Part shown: positions 1-7,261 of the stretch, in pieces
Numbering within the stretch: the stretch's first letter is position 1
Layout of the letters: each line of letters begins with the position of its first letter
Assembly: GCA_900543205.1 (NCBI GenBank)
Contig: UQQM01000018.1
Location: 1 to 44,053, forward strand
Source: an uncultured Bacteroides sp.
GTDB taxonomy: Bacteria; Bacteroidota; Bacteroidia; Bacteroidales; UBA932
DNA length: 44,053 bases
Direction of reading: 5' to 3'
Notes under the pieces: model-generated
Told to the model about the DNA's origin: nothing
Databases searched by the model: none
What the model saw: only the letters and a program-made list of their open reading frames with translations
Made by a program: the position numbers and the translations under genes

Positions 1-241
1 GCGTTATCTCCGAATTCGGGTTCTCCACCTCCTCGACCACATCGAAGTTCTGGTAGATCTCGCAGGTTCCCTTGTCGACGTTCACGATCACGTCGAAGTT
101 GTCGGACGAGCCGTAGGTCTTGGCTATCTGGGTCAGGAAGACGTCCTTGAGGACCTGCATCATCACCGGACGGTCGATGTTCTTCTCCTCCTTGAAGTCC
201 TTGAACGCGTCTATGAGCGTTATCACTTTCTCTTTTTCCAT
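1..241 (-). CDS. nusA: Transcription factor NusA, N-terminal part (runs off the window edge)
   Basis: NusA binds RNA polymerase and controls pausing, intrinsic termination and antitermination. Only the first 80 residues are present; the gene continues past base 1. The start MEKEKVITLIDAFKDFKEE and the later stretch VIVNVDKGTCEIYQNFDVVEEV fit the NusA N-terminal domain that contacts RNA polymerase. The ATG lies 8 bases after the rimP stop, matching the conserved rimP-nusA(-infB) order, so both should be on one transcript. Identification rests on this domain plus the gene order. The S1 and KH RNA-binding domains are outside the window and cannot be checked. Confidence 0.9.
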   Translation of the reverse strand, partial: MEKEKVITLIDAFKDFKEEKNIDRPVMMQVLKDVFLTQIAKTYGSSDNFDVIVNVDKGTCEIYQNFDVVEEVENPNSEIT

Positions 242-249
242 CAGTATAT

Positions 250-522
250 CTATTCTTTTATTGTATCCAGCATCTGGTCTGCCTCGTCCGGGGACAGCCC
301 CACGGACCCGACGGTCAGCGCATAGTCCTCGACATCCCTGTCGAAGGCTCCGAGCACGGCCCTGTGCACGTATTCGCAGTCCGACAGGTCCACCCTGCCG
401 TCCTCCTTGTCCAATGTAACCTCAAAGACATTGTCGTCATCGTTGAAGTCAATGTCCACGACGGTGCAGCCGCGCCCGCGCGCCGCATCTTCGACCACTT
501 TCTGAAATCTGTCCTTTTCCAT
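250..522 (-). CDS. rimP: Short RimP-like ribosome maturation factor (N-terminal domain only)
   Basis: RimP helps mature the 30S ribosomal subunit. This 90-residue protein matches the RimP N-terminal alpha/beta domain: a helix, then CTVVDIDFNDDDNVFEVTLD, then the VDLSDCEYVHRAV helix, and YALTVGSVGLSPDEA where family members usually have a SSPGLDRPL-like motif. It stops soon after that motif. Typical RimP proteins are about 150 residues with a C-terminal SH3-like domain, which is absent here. The stop codon is followed 8 bases later by nusA, so there is no room for the missing domain on this strand. The position before nusA supports the assignment. It may be a naturally reduced RimP; nothing suggests a recent frameshift. 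Confidence 0.75.
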   Translation of the reverse strand: MEKDRFQKVVEDAARGRGCTVVDIDFNDDDNVFEVTLDKEDGRVDLSDCEYVHRAVLGAFDRDVEDYALTVGSVGLSPDEADQMLDTIKE

Positions 523-524
523 TC

Positions 525-554
525 AAACAAAAAGGAAGACCTCCCCGGCCTTCC
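525..554 (-). terminator. Terminator-like hairpin in the rimP-nusA leader (possible attenuator)
   Basis: On the minus strand, GGAAGGCC (554-547) and GGTCTTCC (541-534) form an 8-base-pair stem with one G-U pair and the five-base loop GGGGA. It is followed at once by TTTTTGTTT (533-525), the layout of a rho-independent terminator. It lies between the predicted promoter and the rimP ATG at 522, and no minus-strand gene lies upstream for it to terminate. The likely roles are attenuation or leader protection of the rimP-nusA message. The function is inferred from structure and position only. Confidence 0.6.
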
Positions 555-569
555 ATCTCTTTCACTCTG

Positions 570-602
570 CAAATATACGAATTAATTTGTATTTTTGCCA
601 AA
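570..602 (-). promoter_or_regulatory. Promoter for rimP-nusA
   Basis: The minus strand carries TATATTTG at 577-570, an exact match to the Bacteroidota -7 box TAnnTTTG, with TTTG at 602-599, 21 bases further upstream. It predicts a leader of about 40 bases before rimP. It overlaps the divergent promoter of the lipoprotein gene at 613. Confidence 0.65.
590..597 (+). promoter_or_regulatory. -7 box for the lipoprotein gene at 613
   Basis: TATTTTTG matches TAnnTTTG, 15 bases before the ATG. No clear TTTG lies at the -33 position. The short leader argues for translation from the ATG at 613 rather than from the in-frame TTG at 595, which overlaps this box. Confidence 0.5.
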
Positions 603-612
603 ATCTGATTTT

Positions 613-1086
613 ATGTACAAAACGTTTGTGAAATTCGTGATGGCGGCTGCCGGGCTCTTCTGCCTGAGCGCCTGCAATCTTGACATGTACGGAACCTATT
701 CCTTCCAGCACGGGGGAAGGTATCACGTCCTAGAAGGGAACACCGAGACCACAGGCAAGGCCATCCAGGAGTATTTTGAATCCATAATCGATTTCGACAA
801 CAACGAGACGTTCACCGGAACCAGCTACGAGGCCACCCAGTACGGATCGGACCTGTTCGACAAGACGCTGGAGAAGATTGACGAGGACTACCTGATGAGC
901 CTGCTCAAGGTGGAGGTCGACGAGAAGGGCGACACCACAGACAGGGAGTGGGTTCAGTATTCGCTCGTGATGACCGGAGACGACGCCTACATGACCATAG
1001 GCTACTATACCTGGGTCGCCGGCCATGAAGACGAATCCGGGCAGCCTTCCGGCGACACCGAAAGCGGCTCGGTGCAGAACCTATAG
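613..1086 (+). CDS. Small lipoprotein of unknown function
   Basis: The 157-residue protein starts MYKTFVKFVMAAAGLFCLSAC, a signal peptide ending in the lipobox LSAC, so it should be lipidated on Cys21 and anchored in the envelope. The mature part is acidic and has no motif I recognise. The pattern of TYSFQHGG near the start and alternating polar and aromatic residues later suggests a beta-rich fold. The ATG at 613 is preferred to the TTG at 595 because the signal peptide and promoter fit it. Its last codons overlap the end of the convergent wbqC gene by 6 bases. Function unknown. Confidence 0.75.
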   Translation: MYKTFVKFVMAAAGLFCLSACNLDMYGTYSFQHGGRYHVLEGNTETTGKAIQEYFESIIDFDNNETFTGTSYEATQYGSDLFDKTLEKIDEDYLMSLLKVEVDEKGDTTDREWVQYSLVMTGDDAYMTIGYYTWVAGHEDESGQPSGDTESGSVQNL

Positions 1087-1674
1087 CAGCCAGTCCAGGG
1101 AGCCGGGGCCTTCATTGAACAGGAGGTCCATCACCGAAAGGTTCGGAATGAAACCGGACTTCCCCGAGAAAACCTGATAATAAGGCCTGTCCAGTCCAAG
1201 CTCCGCAAGGATTGAGTCAGGCCTTTTCGGATGTATGTCCACATGCTCGGAGGCGTACTCCACGGTCAGGCGGATTTCGGTATTCAGCCCTATCTTCTGC
1301 ATGAAATACCGGATTATGGACATGTCCAGCTCCCACAGCGTCGCCGGGCGGCGGCAGAGGACTTCATAGAGGCTGTCGCGGTAATAATCGAAGAACGGGG
1401 AGGAATGATAGGCCGTATCTATGCAGCGCATGGTCTTCTCCAGCCACGGGACGGAATAGTCCACGAGCACCTCGCGTATCGGGATGTTGATGCTCCCGCC
1501 GGAATGCACTATGGGAAAATTCAGGTTCTGGACCCCGTCGGCGGCATAGATGCGGCAGCGGTTGCGGTAGGACTGCTTCTGATAGTTCTCGCAGGCCTCC
1601 ATATAAACCGAAGAATACCTTGCGAGCAGCGCAAAGTATTCTATCGGAGGGAAATATGCTATGGTAAGCGTCAA
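1081..1674 (-). CDS. WbqC-like family protein
   Basis: The 197-residue protein resembles the WbqC-like family, whose members have been linked to surface polysaccharide synthesis but whose reaction is not established. Visible family features are the start TLTIAYFPPIEYFALL, the central IYAADGVQNLNFPIVHSGGSINIPIREVLVDYS, and WLEKTMRCIDTAYHSSPFFDYYRDSLYEVL. It is the last gene of the leftward lpxD-lpxC-lpxA run, 3 bases after lpxA, so translation may be coupled to lpxA. From memory, wbqC often sits beside lepB in other Bacteroidales; here lepB is about 40 kb away. Confidence 0.85.
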   Translation of the reverse strand: MTLTIAYFPPIEYFALLARYSSVYMEACENYQKQSYRNRCRIYAADGVQNLNFPIVHSGGSINIPIREVLVDYSVPWLEKTMRCIDTAYHSSPFFDYYRDSLYEVLCRRPATLWELDMSIIRYFMQKIGLNTEIRLTVEYASEHVDIHPKRPDSILAELGLDRPYYQVFSGKSGFIPNLSVMDLLFNEGPGSLDWLL

Positions 1675-1677
1675 GTC

Positions 1678-2490
1678 CTATTCGATGGAGCCCTTCGACG
1701 AAGAATCTCCGGCGCGGACCACGCCCCGCTTCGAGTTCTTGATGAACTCGAGTATGGTGTCACGCTCGACCGACTGGGGGAAGCCTGCGGCCACCTTGGC
1801 GCAGCCGTCGGAAATGTTGTAGCCCTGATAGTAGATCGTATCGTATATGTCCTTGATGGTGCGCATGGTGTCGGAGGAGAAGCCGCGCCTGCGAAGCCCG
1901 ACGATATTGATACCGGCATAGCAGATAGGAGTCCTGCCGCAGATGGAATAGGGCGGGATGTCCTTGTTCACGGCGGAGCAGCCGCCTACCATCGCGTGCG
2001 CTCCGATATGTGAGAACTGGTGCACCGCGGTGTTGCCGCCTATGATGGCCCAGTCGTCGACATCCGTCTCTCCGGCGATGCCCACATAGCTCACGAGTAT
2101 GCAGTGGTTGCCCACCCGGCAGTCATGCGCGACATGGACGTACGACATTATCAGCGTCTCGTTGCCTATCCTGGTCACCCCCTTGCCGCTGGCCTGCGTG
2201 CCTCTGTTGATTGTGGCGCACTCCCTGATGGTCACATTGTCGCCTATCTCCACGAAAGTCTCCTCGCCGTGGAACTTGAGGTCCTGGGGAATTCCGCCCA
2301 CGACAGCTCCCGGGAAGACCTGGCAGTTGTTCCCCATGGTCACGTAGGAGAAGATGTTGGCGTGGGGGTATATCTTGCAGTTGTCGCCGATGGTCACATT
2401 GTCGTCAATGAAGGCGTAGGGCCCCACTTCCACGTTCTCTCCCAATTTTGCGTTCGCGCTCACAGTCGCGAGAGGATGAATTTTAACCAT
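1678..2490 (-). CDS. lpxA: Acyl-ACP--UDP-N-acetylglucosamine O-acyltransferase
   Basis: LpxA performs the first step of lipid A synthesis, moving a 3-hydroxyacyl chain from acyl carrier protein to UDP-GlcNAc in the cytoplasm. The 270-residue protein has the left-handed beta-helix hexapeptide pattern (HPLATVSANAKLGENVEVG, VTIGDNCKIYPHANIF), then the LpxA signature GNETLIMSYVHVAHDCRVGNHC with the catalytic histidine in YVHVAHDC. It ends with the helical domain INIVGLRRRGFSSDTMRTIK. The ATG at 2490 is chosen because MVKIHPLA is the usual family start; an ATG three codons upstream is possible. It follows lpxC, whose stop lies 5 bases before this start. Confidence 0.95.
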   Translation of the reverse strand: MVKIHPLATVSANAKLGENVEVGPYAFIDDNVTIGDNCKIYPHANIFSYVTMGNNCQVFPGAVVGGIPQDLKFHGEETFVEIGDNVTIRECATINRGTQASGKGVTRIGNETLIMSYVHVAHDCRVGNHCILVSYVGIAGETDVDDWAIIGGNTAVHQFSHIGAHAMVGGCSAVNKDIPPYSICGRTPICYAGINIVGLRRRGFSSDTMRTIKDIYDTIYYQGYNISDGCAKVAAGFPQSVERDTILEFIKNSKRGVVRAGDSSSKGSIE

Positions 2491-2495
2491 AAGAA

Positions 2496-3392
2496 TCAAA
2501 GTTTTGAAAAAGCCGTCTTCGCGGCGATACTGTTAATTTTGTGGCCAGGTTTGTACGCGCTGACATGGGCCTTGGGGAATCCCCCGAGAAGCCTCGTGTC
2601 TCCTATAAGGTCGAGCAGCTTGTGGCGCCCGCACTCGTTCGGGAAATGGAGGGTTATATTGCTCAGGTAGCCGTCCTCCTTCACCGCGAGCCTCGGCTGT
2701 CCGAACAGCTTGCTCATGCTGTCCAGCTGCTCCCTCGTCACGGGGTTCTCGACCACCACGATGGCGTTGTCGACATCCCCTCCGCGGATCAGTCCGTATG
2801 CGGCGAGGGCCTCAAGCTCATGGAAGAAGCAGAAGGTGCGGCAGGGAGCGACCTGTCCGACATAGTCGGAATTCTCGCTCCAATGGGCGGTCTGCACGCC
2901 GAGCACCCTGGAATTGAAATCCACGGTGACGTCGAACGACATCCTGTCGGCGGGTTCGATCCTGACCCACGAGCCGGTCTGCTCGTCCCTGACTTCAACA
3001 GTCTCCTTTATCTCAATATATTTCCTCTCGGCGTTCTGAACCTGAAGCCCGTCGGGCGCGATGGCCCTGACGTAGGTTTCGGCACTTCCGTCCAGAATTG
3101 GGACCTCCTCGTTGTCCAGCAATATCCTGGCGTTGTCCACTCCGAGGCCCGTAAGGGCTGAAAGCAAATGTTCTATCGTCACGACAGAAACCCCGTTGTC
3201 CGAAATGGTCGTGCTTCTGTCGGTTCTTGTAACTTTAGGCGCGATTGCAGGTATCTCCTGACCCACATCCCTGCGGAAAAAACGGATTCCGTAATTTTCC
3301 GGCGCAGGGCAGAGCTTCAGGTGGGCATATTTGCCCGTATGAAGACCTCTCCCCTCGAATCTGTACTCTCTCTTTAATGTCTGCTGGTCCAT
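2496..3392 (-). CDS. lpxC: UDP-3-O-acyl-N-acetylglucosamine deacetylase, single domain
   Basis: LpxC is the zinc deacetylase of the committed step of lipid A synthesis. The 298-residue protein carries EHLLSAL with zinc ligand H75, HKLLDLIGD with H257 and D261, and KPGHKIN with catalytic H284. It starts MDQQTLKREYRFEGRGLHTG, the normal LpxC beginning; an ATG four codons upstream lies inside the predicted promoter and is rejected. In many Bacteroidota LpxC is fused to a FabZ dehydratase and is about 460 residues long. Here the protein ends right after the LpxC domain and lpxA follows 5 bases later, so FabZ is missing from this place. It sits between lpxD and lpxA. Confidence 0.95.
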   Translation of the reverse strand: MDQQTLKREYRFEGRGLHTGKYAHLKLCPAPENYGIRFFRRDVGQEIPAIAPKVTRTDRSTTISDNGVSVVTIEHLLSALTGLGVDNARILLDNEEVPILDGSAETYVRAIAPDGLQVQNAERKYIEIKETVEVRDEQTGSWVRIEPADRMSFDVTVDFNSRVLGVQTAHWSENSDYVGQVAPCRTFCFFHELEALAAYGLIRGGDVDNAIVVVENPVTREQLDSMSKLFGQPRLAVKEDGYLSNITLHFPNECGRHKLLDLIGDTRLLGGFPKAHVSAYKPGHKINSIAAKTAFSKL

Positions 3393-3401
3393 AATGGGCT
3401 G

Positions 3402-3409
3402 CAAAGATA
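3402..3409 (-). promoter_or_regulatory. -7 box inside the operon, before lpxC
   Basis: TATCTTTG on the minus strand matches TAnnTTTG exactly and ends 9 bases before the lpxC ATG at 3392. It lies in the 29-base lpxD-lpxC gap and would give lpxC a near-leaderless transcript in addition to read-through. Confidence 0.5.
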
Positions 3410-3421
3410 ATATAAAAATTC

Positions 3422-4408
3422 TTATTCTTCTCCTGACTGCTTGAATTTAGCATACGCGCGCAGGAAAGTCCTGTGCGGCAGGATGGGTGTTCCGAAATAC
3501 ACCTGGCCGGGCTTGCGTATGTTCCCCATGACTCCTGACTTGGCTCCGATTGTCGTGTTGTCGGCTATCGTAAGATGTCCCGCGATGCCCACCTGGCCGG
3601 CGAACACGCAGTTCTTCCCGACCTTTGTGGATCCGGCTATGCCGGTCAGTGCCGCCATCACGGTGTTCTCGCCGACCACCACGTTATGGGCAATCTGGCA
3701 GAGGTTGTCTATCCTCACCCCGTCCGCGATTATCGTGGATTCCATCGGAGCCCTGTCCACAGTGGTGTTAGAGCCTATCTCCACGTCGTTGCCTATGACC
3801 ACGTTGCCGAGATGCTCTATCTTGCGCCAGGTGCCGTCGGGCTGCGGGGCGTTCCCGAAGCCGTCGTCGCCTATTATGCATCCCGCATGGAGAATCACCC
3901 TGTCGCCTATGACCATGCCCGGGAATATGTGCACTCCGGGATAGATTATGCAGCTGGAACCTATCCTGGTCCCCGCCCCTATGGTCACGTTGTCATATAT
4001 CTTCGTATAGTCGCCTATGCGGCAGTCCTTGCCTATGGTCACGAAATCCCCCACATGCACCTTCTTGCCCAGCCTGGCGCTCCAAGCTATGCGGCAGCGC
4101 CCGCGGTGCCTCCTGTACGCCTTCTTCTGCCTGGACATGAAGTCCAGCAGTTCGGTCAGCGCATTGTAGGCGTTCTCCACGCGCACCATGGTCGGAGCCA
4201 CCGGACGCTTCGGGACGAAATCCGAATTCACCAGCAGCACCGAAGCCTTGCTCTCATAGACATAGTGCTCGTATTTGGGGTTCGCATAGAAGCAGAGCTG
4301 TCCGGGCTTGCCGTGCTCGATCTTCGCGAATGATGTGACTTTTGCCTGGGGGTCGCCTTCAACGGTTCCTTTCAGCACTTCTGCAAGTTGCTTCGCAGTA
4401 AATTCCAT
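3422..4408 (-). CDS. lpxD: UDP-3-O-(3-hydroxyacyl)glucosamine N-acyltransferase
   Basis: LpxD adds the second acyl chain in lipid A synthesis. The 328-residue protein has the N-terminal uridine-binding domain ([36 protein letters not shown]), then a long hexapeptide beta-helix ([29 protein letters not shown]), and the signature [19 protein letters not shown] with the catalytic histidine in QIAHNV. The end, [11 protein letters not shown], is the usual short C-terminal helix. It is 15 bases after the porin-like gene upstream and 29 bases before lpxC, so it is part of the envelope operon. Confidence 0.95.
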   Translation of the reverse strand: MEFTAKQLAEVLKGTVEGDPQAKVTSFAKIEHGKPGQLCFYANPKYEHYVYESKASVLLVNSDFVPKRPVAPTMVRVENAYNALTELLDFMSRQKKAYRRHRGRCRIAWSARLGKKVHVGDFVTIGKDCRIGDYTKIYDNVTIGAGTRIGSSCIIYPGVHIFPGMVIGDRVILHAGCIIGDDGFGNAPQPDGTWRKIEHLGNVVIGNDVEIGSNTTVDRAPMESTIIADGVRIDNLCQIAHNVVVGENTVMAALTGIAGSTKVGKNCVFAGQVGIAGHLTIADNTTIGAKSGVMGNIRKPGQVYFGTPILPHRTFLRAYAKFKQSGEE

Positions 4409-4423
4409 AATCGGTTTTTTTCA

Positions 4424-6151
4424 TCAGAATCTCCAGCCTATCGTAAGGGCGACATTCCAGAGCTTGCTTCGGTTCAATATTCTAGGCGACGCGGCATTCA
4501 CCGGATTGCCTTCCGCGTCGAAATTGTCATAGTCATAATAGGGCATGAACACGCTGTCCGGATAGGAGGTCAGCACCGCGCCGAGGTCCGCGAAGAACGA
4601 CCCGCGCGACGAGAAGCCCACACCGAACGACAGAGACCTCGTCCTGTCGCCGTAGTACCTGCTGTCCACGAGATACTTGAGACCGGAGAGATAGTAGTCC
4701 TCGTATTCGGCGAGGAAGTCGTCGGCCGTCACGTCATCCCCCATGTTGTTCGTCCAGTGGCGCACCGGGGAAGTCGCCACTCCGTATCCGGCACGAAGGG
4801 AGAATACGGGAGTGAGCCTGAGCTCGGCGCCTATCCTGAGATTGTGCGCCACGCCGGCGAAATGCCTGTTGGTCTCGTTGACATCGAAGAATATGTCGTT
4901 CATGGGAGCTCCTCCGGGATGAAGTTCATGATACCTCATCACACTATAGTCGGTAAGCTCGTAGTCCACGCTCACGAAGGCCCTGTCGCCGAAAGTCCAC
5001 GCCACTCCGAAGTTCGCGGAGTAGGGGGTCATCAGATTGTACGAATACTCCCCCTCCGGAGAATTGGCATAGCCGCTGAAATAATCGTCGGCGAAGCTGG
5101 TCGTGGCCGAATACTGCCAGTGCTCGGTAATCGTATACATGGCGGGAGTCTGTATGGCGGCGCCCAGGCGCAGACCCTCGAACGGGGTGACTATCACGCC
5201 TATCTTGGCGTATATTCCGCTCATGTCGGCTATATACCTGTTGCTGAAGCTGGAGGACAGGAAATATGTCTCGGCCTGAGAGCCGTCGTCGAGATTGTAT
5301 ATTATGGGGAACTGCTCGGGGTTCACCGACGACTCATAGAACGACTCCGAATAGCCGTACGTGGCATAGGGGAAGCCGACATTGATTCCGAAGAAGACCT
5401 TGTCGGAGAAATTCATTCCGAAATTGACTATCACATCATTTTTGCTGCCCCATTTCTGGACCGCCGAATGCTGGGCGAGAGGGCCGGGGACATAATGCCA
5501 GGCTCCGCTTTCGTCTATGGTCTCCGTCACGCCGACATAGTTGCTCCCCTTGCCGTAGGAGCCGAACATTCCGCTCTGATACGCCGAGATTATGTCCCAT
5601 GAGACCCCGTTGTCGTATGCGCTGTTGCCGACGAGCATGCTCTCGTCAAGGCCCGCAGCGGCCGCAGCGAATTCGGCGGCCTTGGAGCTCAGGGAAGTCT
5701 GGCCGTAGGCGTCGGCATAATAGTTATACTGGGCCGTCTGGTTGGAGATCAGGCCGAAGGTGAACGACTTGAGCCCACGGGAGCGTCCGGTGTAGAGGAC
5801 TGCGGTCGCTCCGAAATTGGGCAGGGTCATCCTTGTCCTGTCATACCCGTATTCAGGGCCGAAGCCGCTCTCCCCCGAAGGAGAGTACGAAGCCCCGACC
5901 ACCGACACGGAGATGCCGGGCGTGATGACAAGCTGGTTATAGTTGGCCACGGCGGAGCCGGCGGGATTTATGCCGAAGCTTCCGACATCGCCTCCGATTG
6001 CGGTCACGGCATTGCCGAGCGCCATGGTCCGCGCCGTACCGTAGTACTCATTGCGACTGATGTTTATCGCATCGTACATGTTCTGGGCGCCGGAGACTGC
6101 CGCAGTCGCGGCCATCAGCGCCGCAGCGCATAAGATCTTGATCGCTTTCAT
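4424..6151 (-). CDS. FadL/OmpP1-family outer-membrane transport protein
   Basis: The 575-residue protein has a signal peptide (KILCAAALMAATAAVSGAQ) and ends in the aromatic WNVALTIGWRF typical of outer-membrane barrels. The N-terminal stretch ARTMALGNAVTAIGGDVGSFGINPAG matches the FadL/OmpP1 hatch region with its NPAG motif. FadL-type barrels let hydrophobic compounds such as fatty acids cross the outer membrane; the substrate here is not known. Amphipathic strands with many aromatic residues fill the rest. It lies 15 bases before lpxD and 21 bases after the W/Y-rich lipoprotein, so it may be co-expressed with lipid A synthesis. Confidence 0.85.
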   Translation of the reverse strand: MKAIKILCAAALMAATAAVSGAQNMYDAINISRNEYYGTARTMALGNAVTAIGGDVGSFGINPAGSAVANYNQLVITPGISVSVVGASYSPSGESGFGPEYGYDRTRMTLPNFGATAVLYTGRSRGLKSFTFGLISNQTAQYNYYADAYGQTSLSSKAAEFAAAAAGLDESMLVGNSAYDNGVSWDIISAYQSGMFGSYGKGSNYVGVTETIDESGAWHYVPGPLAQHSAVQKWGSKNDVIVNFGMNFSDKVFFGINVGFPYATYGYSESFYESSVNPEQFPIIYNLDDGSQAETYFLSSSFSNRYIADMSGIYAKIGVIVTPFEGLRLGAAIQTPAMYTITEHWQYSATTSFADDYFSGYANSPEGEYSYNLMTPYSANFGVAWTFGDRAFVSVDYELTDYSVMRYHELHPGGAPMNDIFFDVNETNRHFAGVAHNLRIGAELRLTPVFSLRAGYGVATSPVRHWTNNMGDDVTADDFLAEYEDYYLSGLKYLVDSRYYGDRTRSLSFGVGFSSRGSFFADLGAVLTSYPDSVFMPYYDYDNFDAEGNPVNAASPRILNRSKLWNVALTIGWRF

Positions 6152-6172
6152 CGTGATTTCAGTTAAAGTTCA

Positions 6173-7156
6173 TCATCTGCGGCCACGGCTGTAGCTGCTG
6201 CCGCCGCTGCGCATTCCACCGCCACCTCCGCCGCCGTAGCTGCGTGAAGGGGCCGAGTATGAAGGCCGCGAAGAAGCGCCGCCCGACGGAGCCGTATAGC
6301 TGCGTGAGGGGCTGCTGCTGCCTCTGTTGTAGCTGCCGCCGCTGTTCGAGCCTGACGACCAGCCGCGTGAATAGTTGTAGTTGCTGTTCGGGCGCCTGCC
6401 GGTGTTTCCGGTCGAACTTCCGCTGCTGCCGGAGCTGTTCAGTATCGTCCCGCGTCCGGAAGTCCCCGAAGAGCTTCCGCGCCTGTAGGTGCGGTTGCCG
6501 GAGGAGCCGAAACTGCTTCCCGAAGTCGTGTAGCTGCGGGTATAGCTCCTGGTGAAGCCGGAGGAGCCGGAGCTGCCGGGCACGGACACCCTCGAACCTC
6601 CGCCCTGAGTCAGGAACCTCGGTCCGTAATAATGCCTTCCGTCAGCGGACAGGCCGGGCCTGCGCCAATGATGGTAGTCATGCCAATGGTGGTAGTGCGG
6701 GCGCCAGTACCAGGAGCCGTAGTACCATGAACCGTAATACCAGGGGTCACGGAACCATGGATCATAGTACCAGGGATCCCAATACCATGAATAATACCAG
6801 GGGCTGCGCCAGTAGGGCCCCCATCCGTAGTACCAGGGGTCGTTCCACCAGTAACGGTAGGGCCAGGAGAAAGCCCACGCGCTCCCCCATGCGAACCAGG
6901 GGGAGTCATACCAGGAATATTCGTCGCGGACCACCACGTATACGGTGTCCTTCTGATTGTCCTCGCGGGCGATATTTGCTGCGGCCATGGCCGCAAAATC
7001 ATCTTTCGAATAAATCTGAACCGCCTCGGCGACAGGCTCCGGCCTGCTGTAGATGCCGTCCTGGAAGCGCTGCTGCGCAAACTGCGCAGTGGTTCCGCAA
7101 GAAGACATCACGAAGAGCAGAGGCAGTACGAGTACTAAGCACCGGTTCATCTTCAT
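6173..7156 (-). CDS. W/Y-rich low-complexity lipoprotein
   Basis: The 327-residue protein has a lipoprotein signal ending in VMSSC (lipobox SSC), then a short ordered part. Residues of roughly 85-165 consist of repeated aromatic units such as DPWYYG, DPWYYD, DPWFRD and [10 protein letters not shown], ending in a His-rich [11 protein letters not shown]. The last third is Ser/Gly/Arg/Tyr-rich ([16 protein letters not shown], ending YSRGRR). Nothing suggests an enzyme; it looks like a surface or periplasmic scaffold, perhaps binding sugar or metal. The ATG at 7156 (MKMNR) is preferred; one at 7150 is almost as good. It heads the operon leading into the porin and lpxDCA. Confidence 0.75.
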   Translation of the reverse strand: MKMNRCLVLVLPLLFVMSSCGTTAQFAQQRFQDGIYSRPEPVAEAVQIYSKDDFAAMAAANIAREDNQKDTVYVVVRDEYSWYDSPWFAWGSAWAFSWPYRYWWNDPWYYGWGPYWRSPWYYSWYWDPWYYDPWFRDPWYYGSWYYGSWYWRPHYHHWHDYHHWRRPGLSADGRHYYGPRFLTQGGGSRVSVPGSSGSSGFTRSYTRSYTTSGSSFGSSGNRTYRRGSSSGTSGRGTILNSSGSSGSSTGNTGRRPNSNYNYSRGWSSGSNSGGSYNRGSSSPSRSYTAPSGGASSRPSYSAPSRSYGGGGGGGMRSGGSSYSRGRR

Positions 7157-7171
7157 AATAATAAAAGTTTG

Positions 7172-7179
7172 TATCTTTG
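7172..7179 (+). promoter_or_regulatory. -7 box for proS
   Basis: TATCTTTG matches TAnnTTTG. A start shortly after it gives a leader of about 75-80 bases before the proS ATG at 7262. No good -33 TTTG is seen, and the box overlaps the upstream end of the divergent lipoprotein gene region. Confidence 0.5.
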
Positions 7180-7261
7180 CACGCAAAGTCCGGACCGTGG
7201 GGCCCTGACCACTTATATAGATGCAAATTTCTTAAAAAAACGCAGATATTTCAACAAGAAT

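Noticed and set aside
4388..5602. 404-residue open frame antisense to the FadL-like gene
   Set aside because: His/Val-rich, no signal peptide or domain; the opposite gene has full family evidence.
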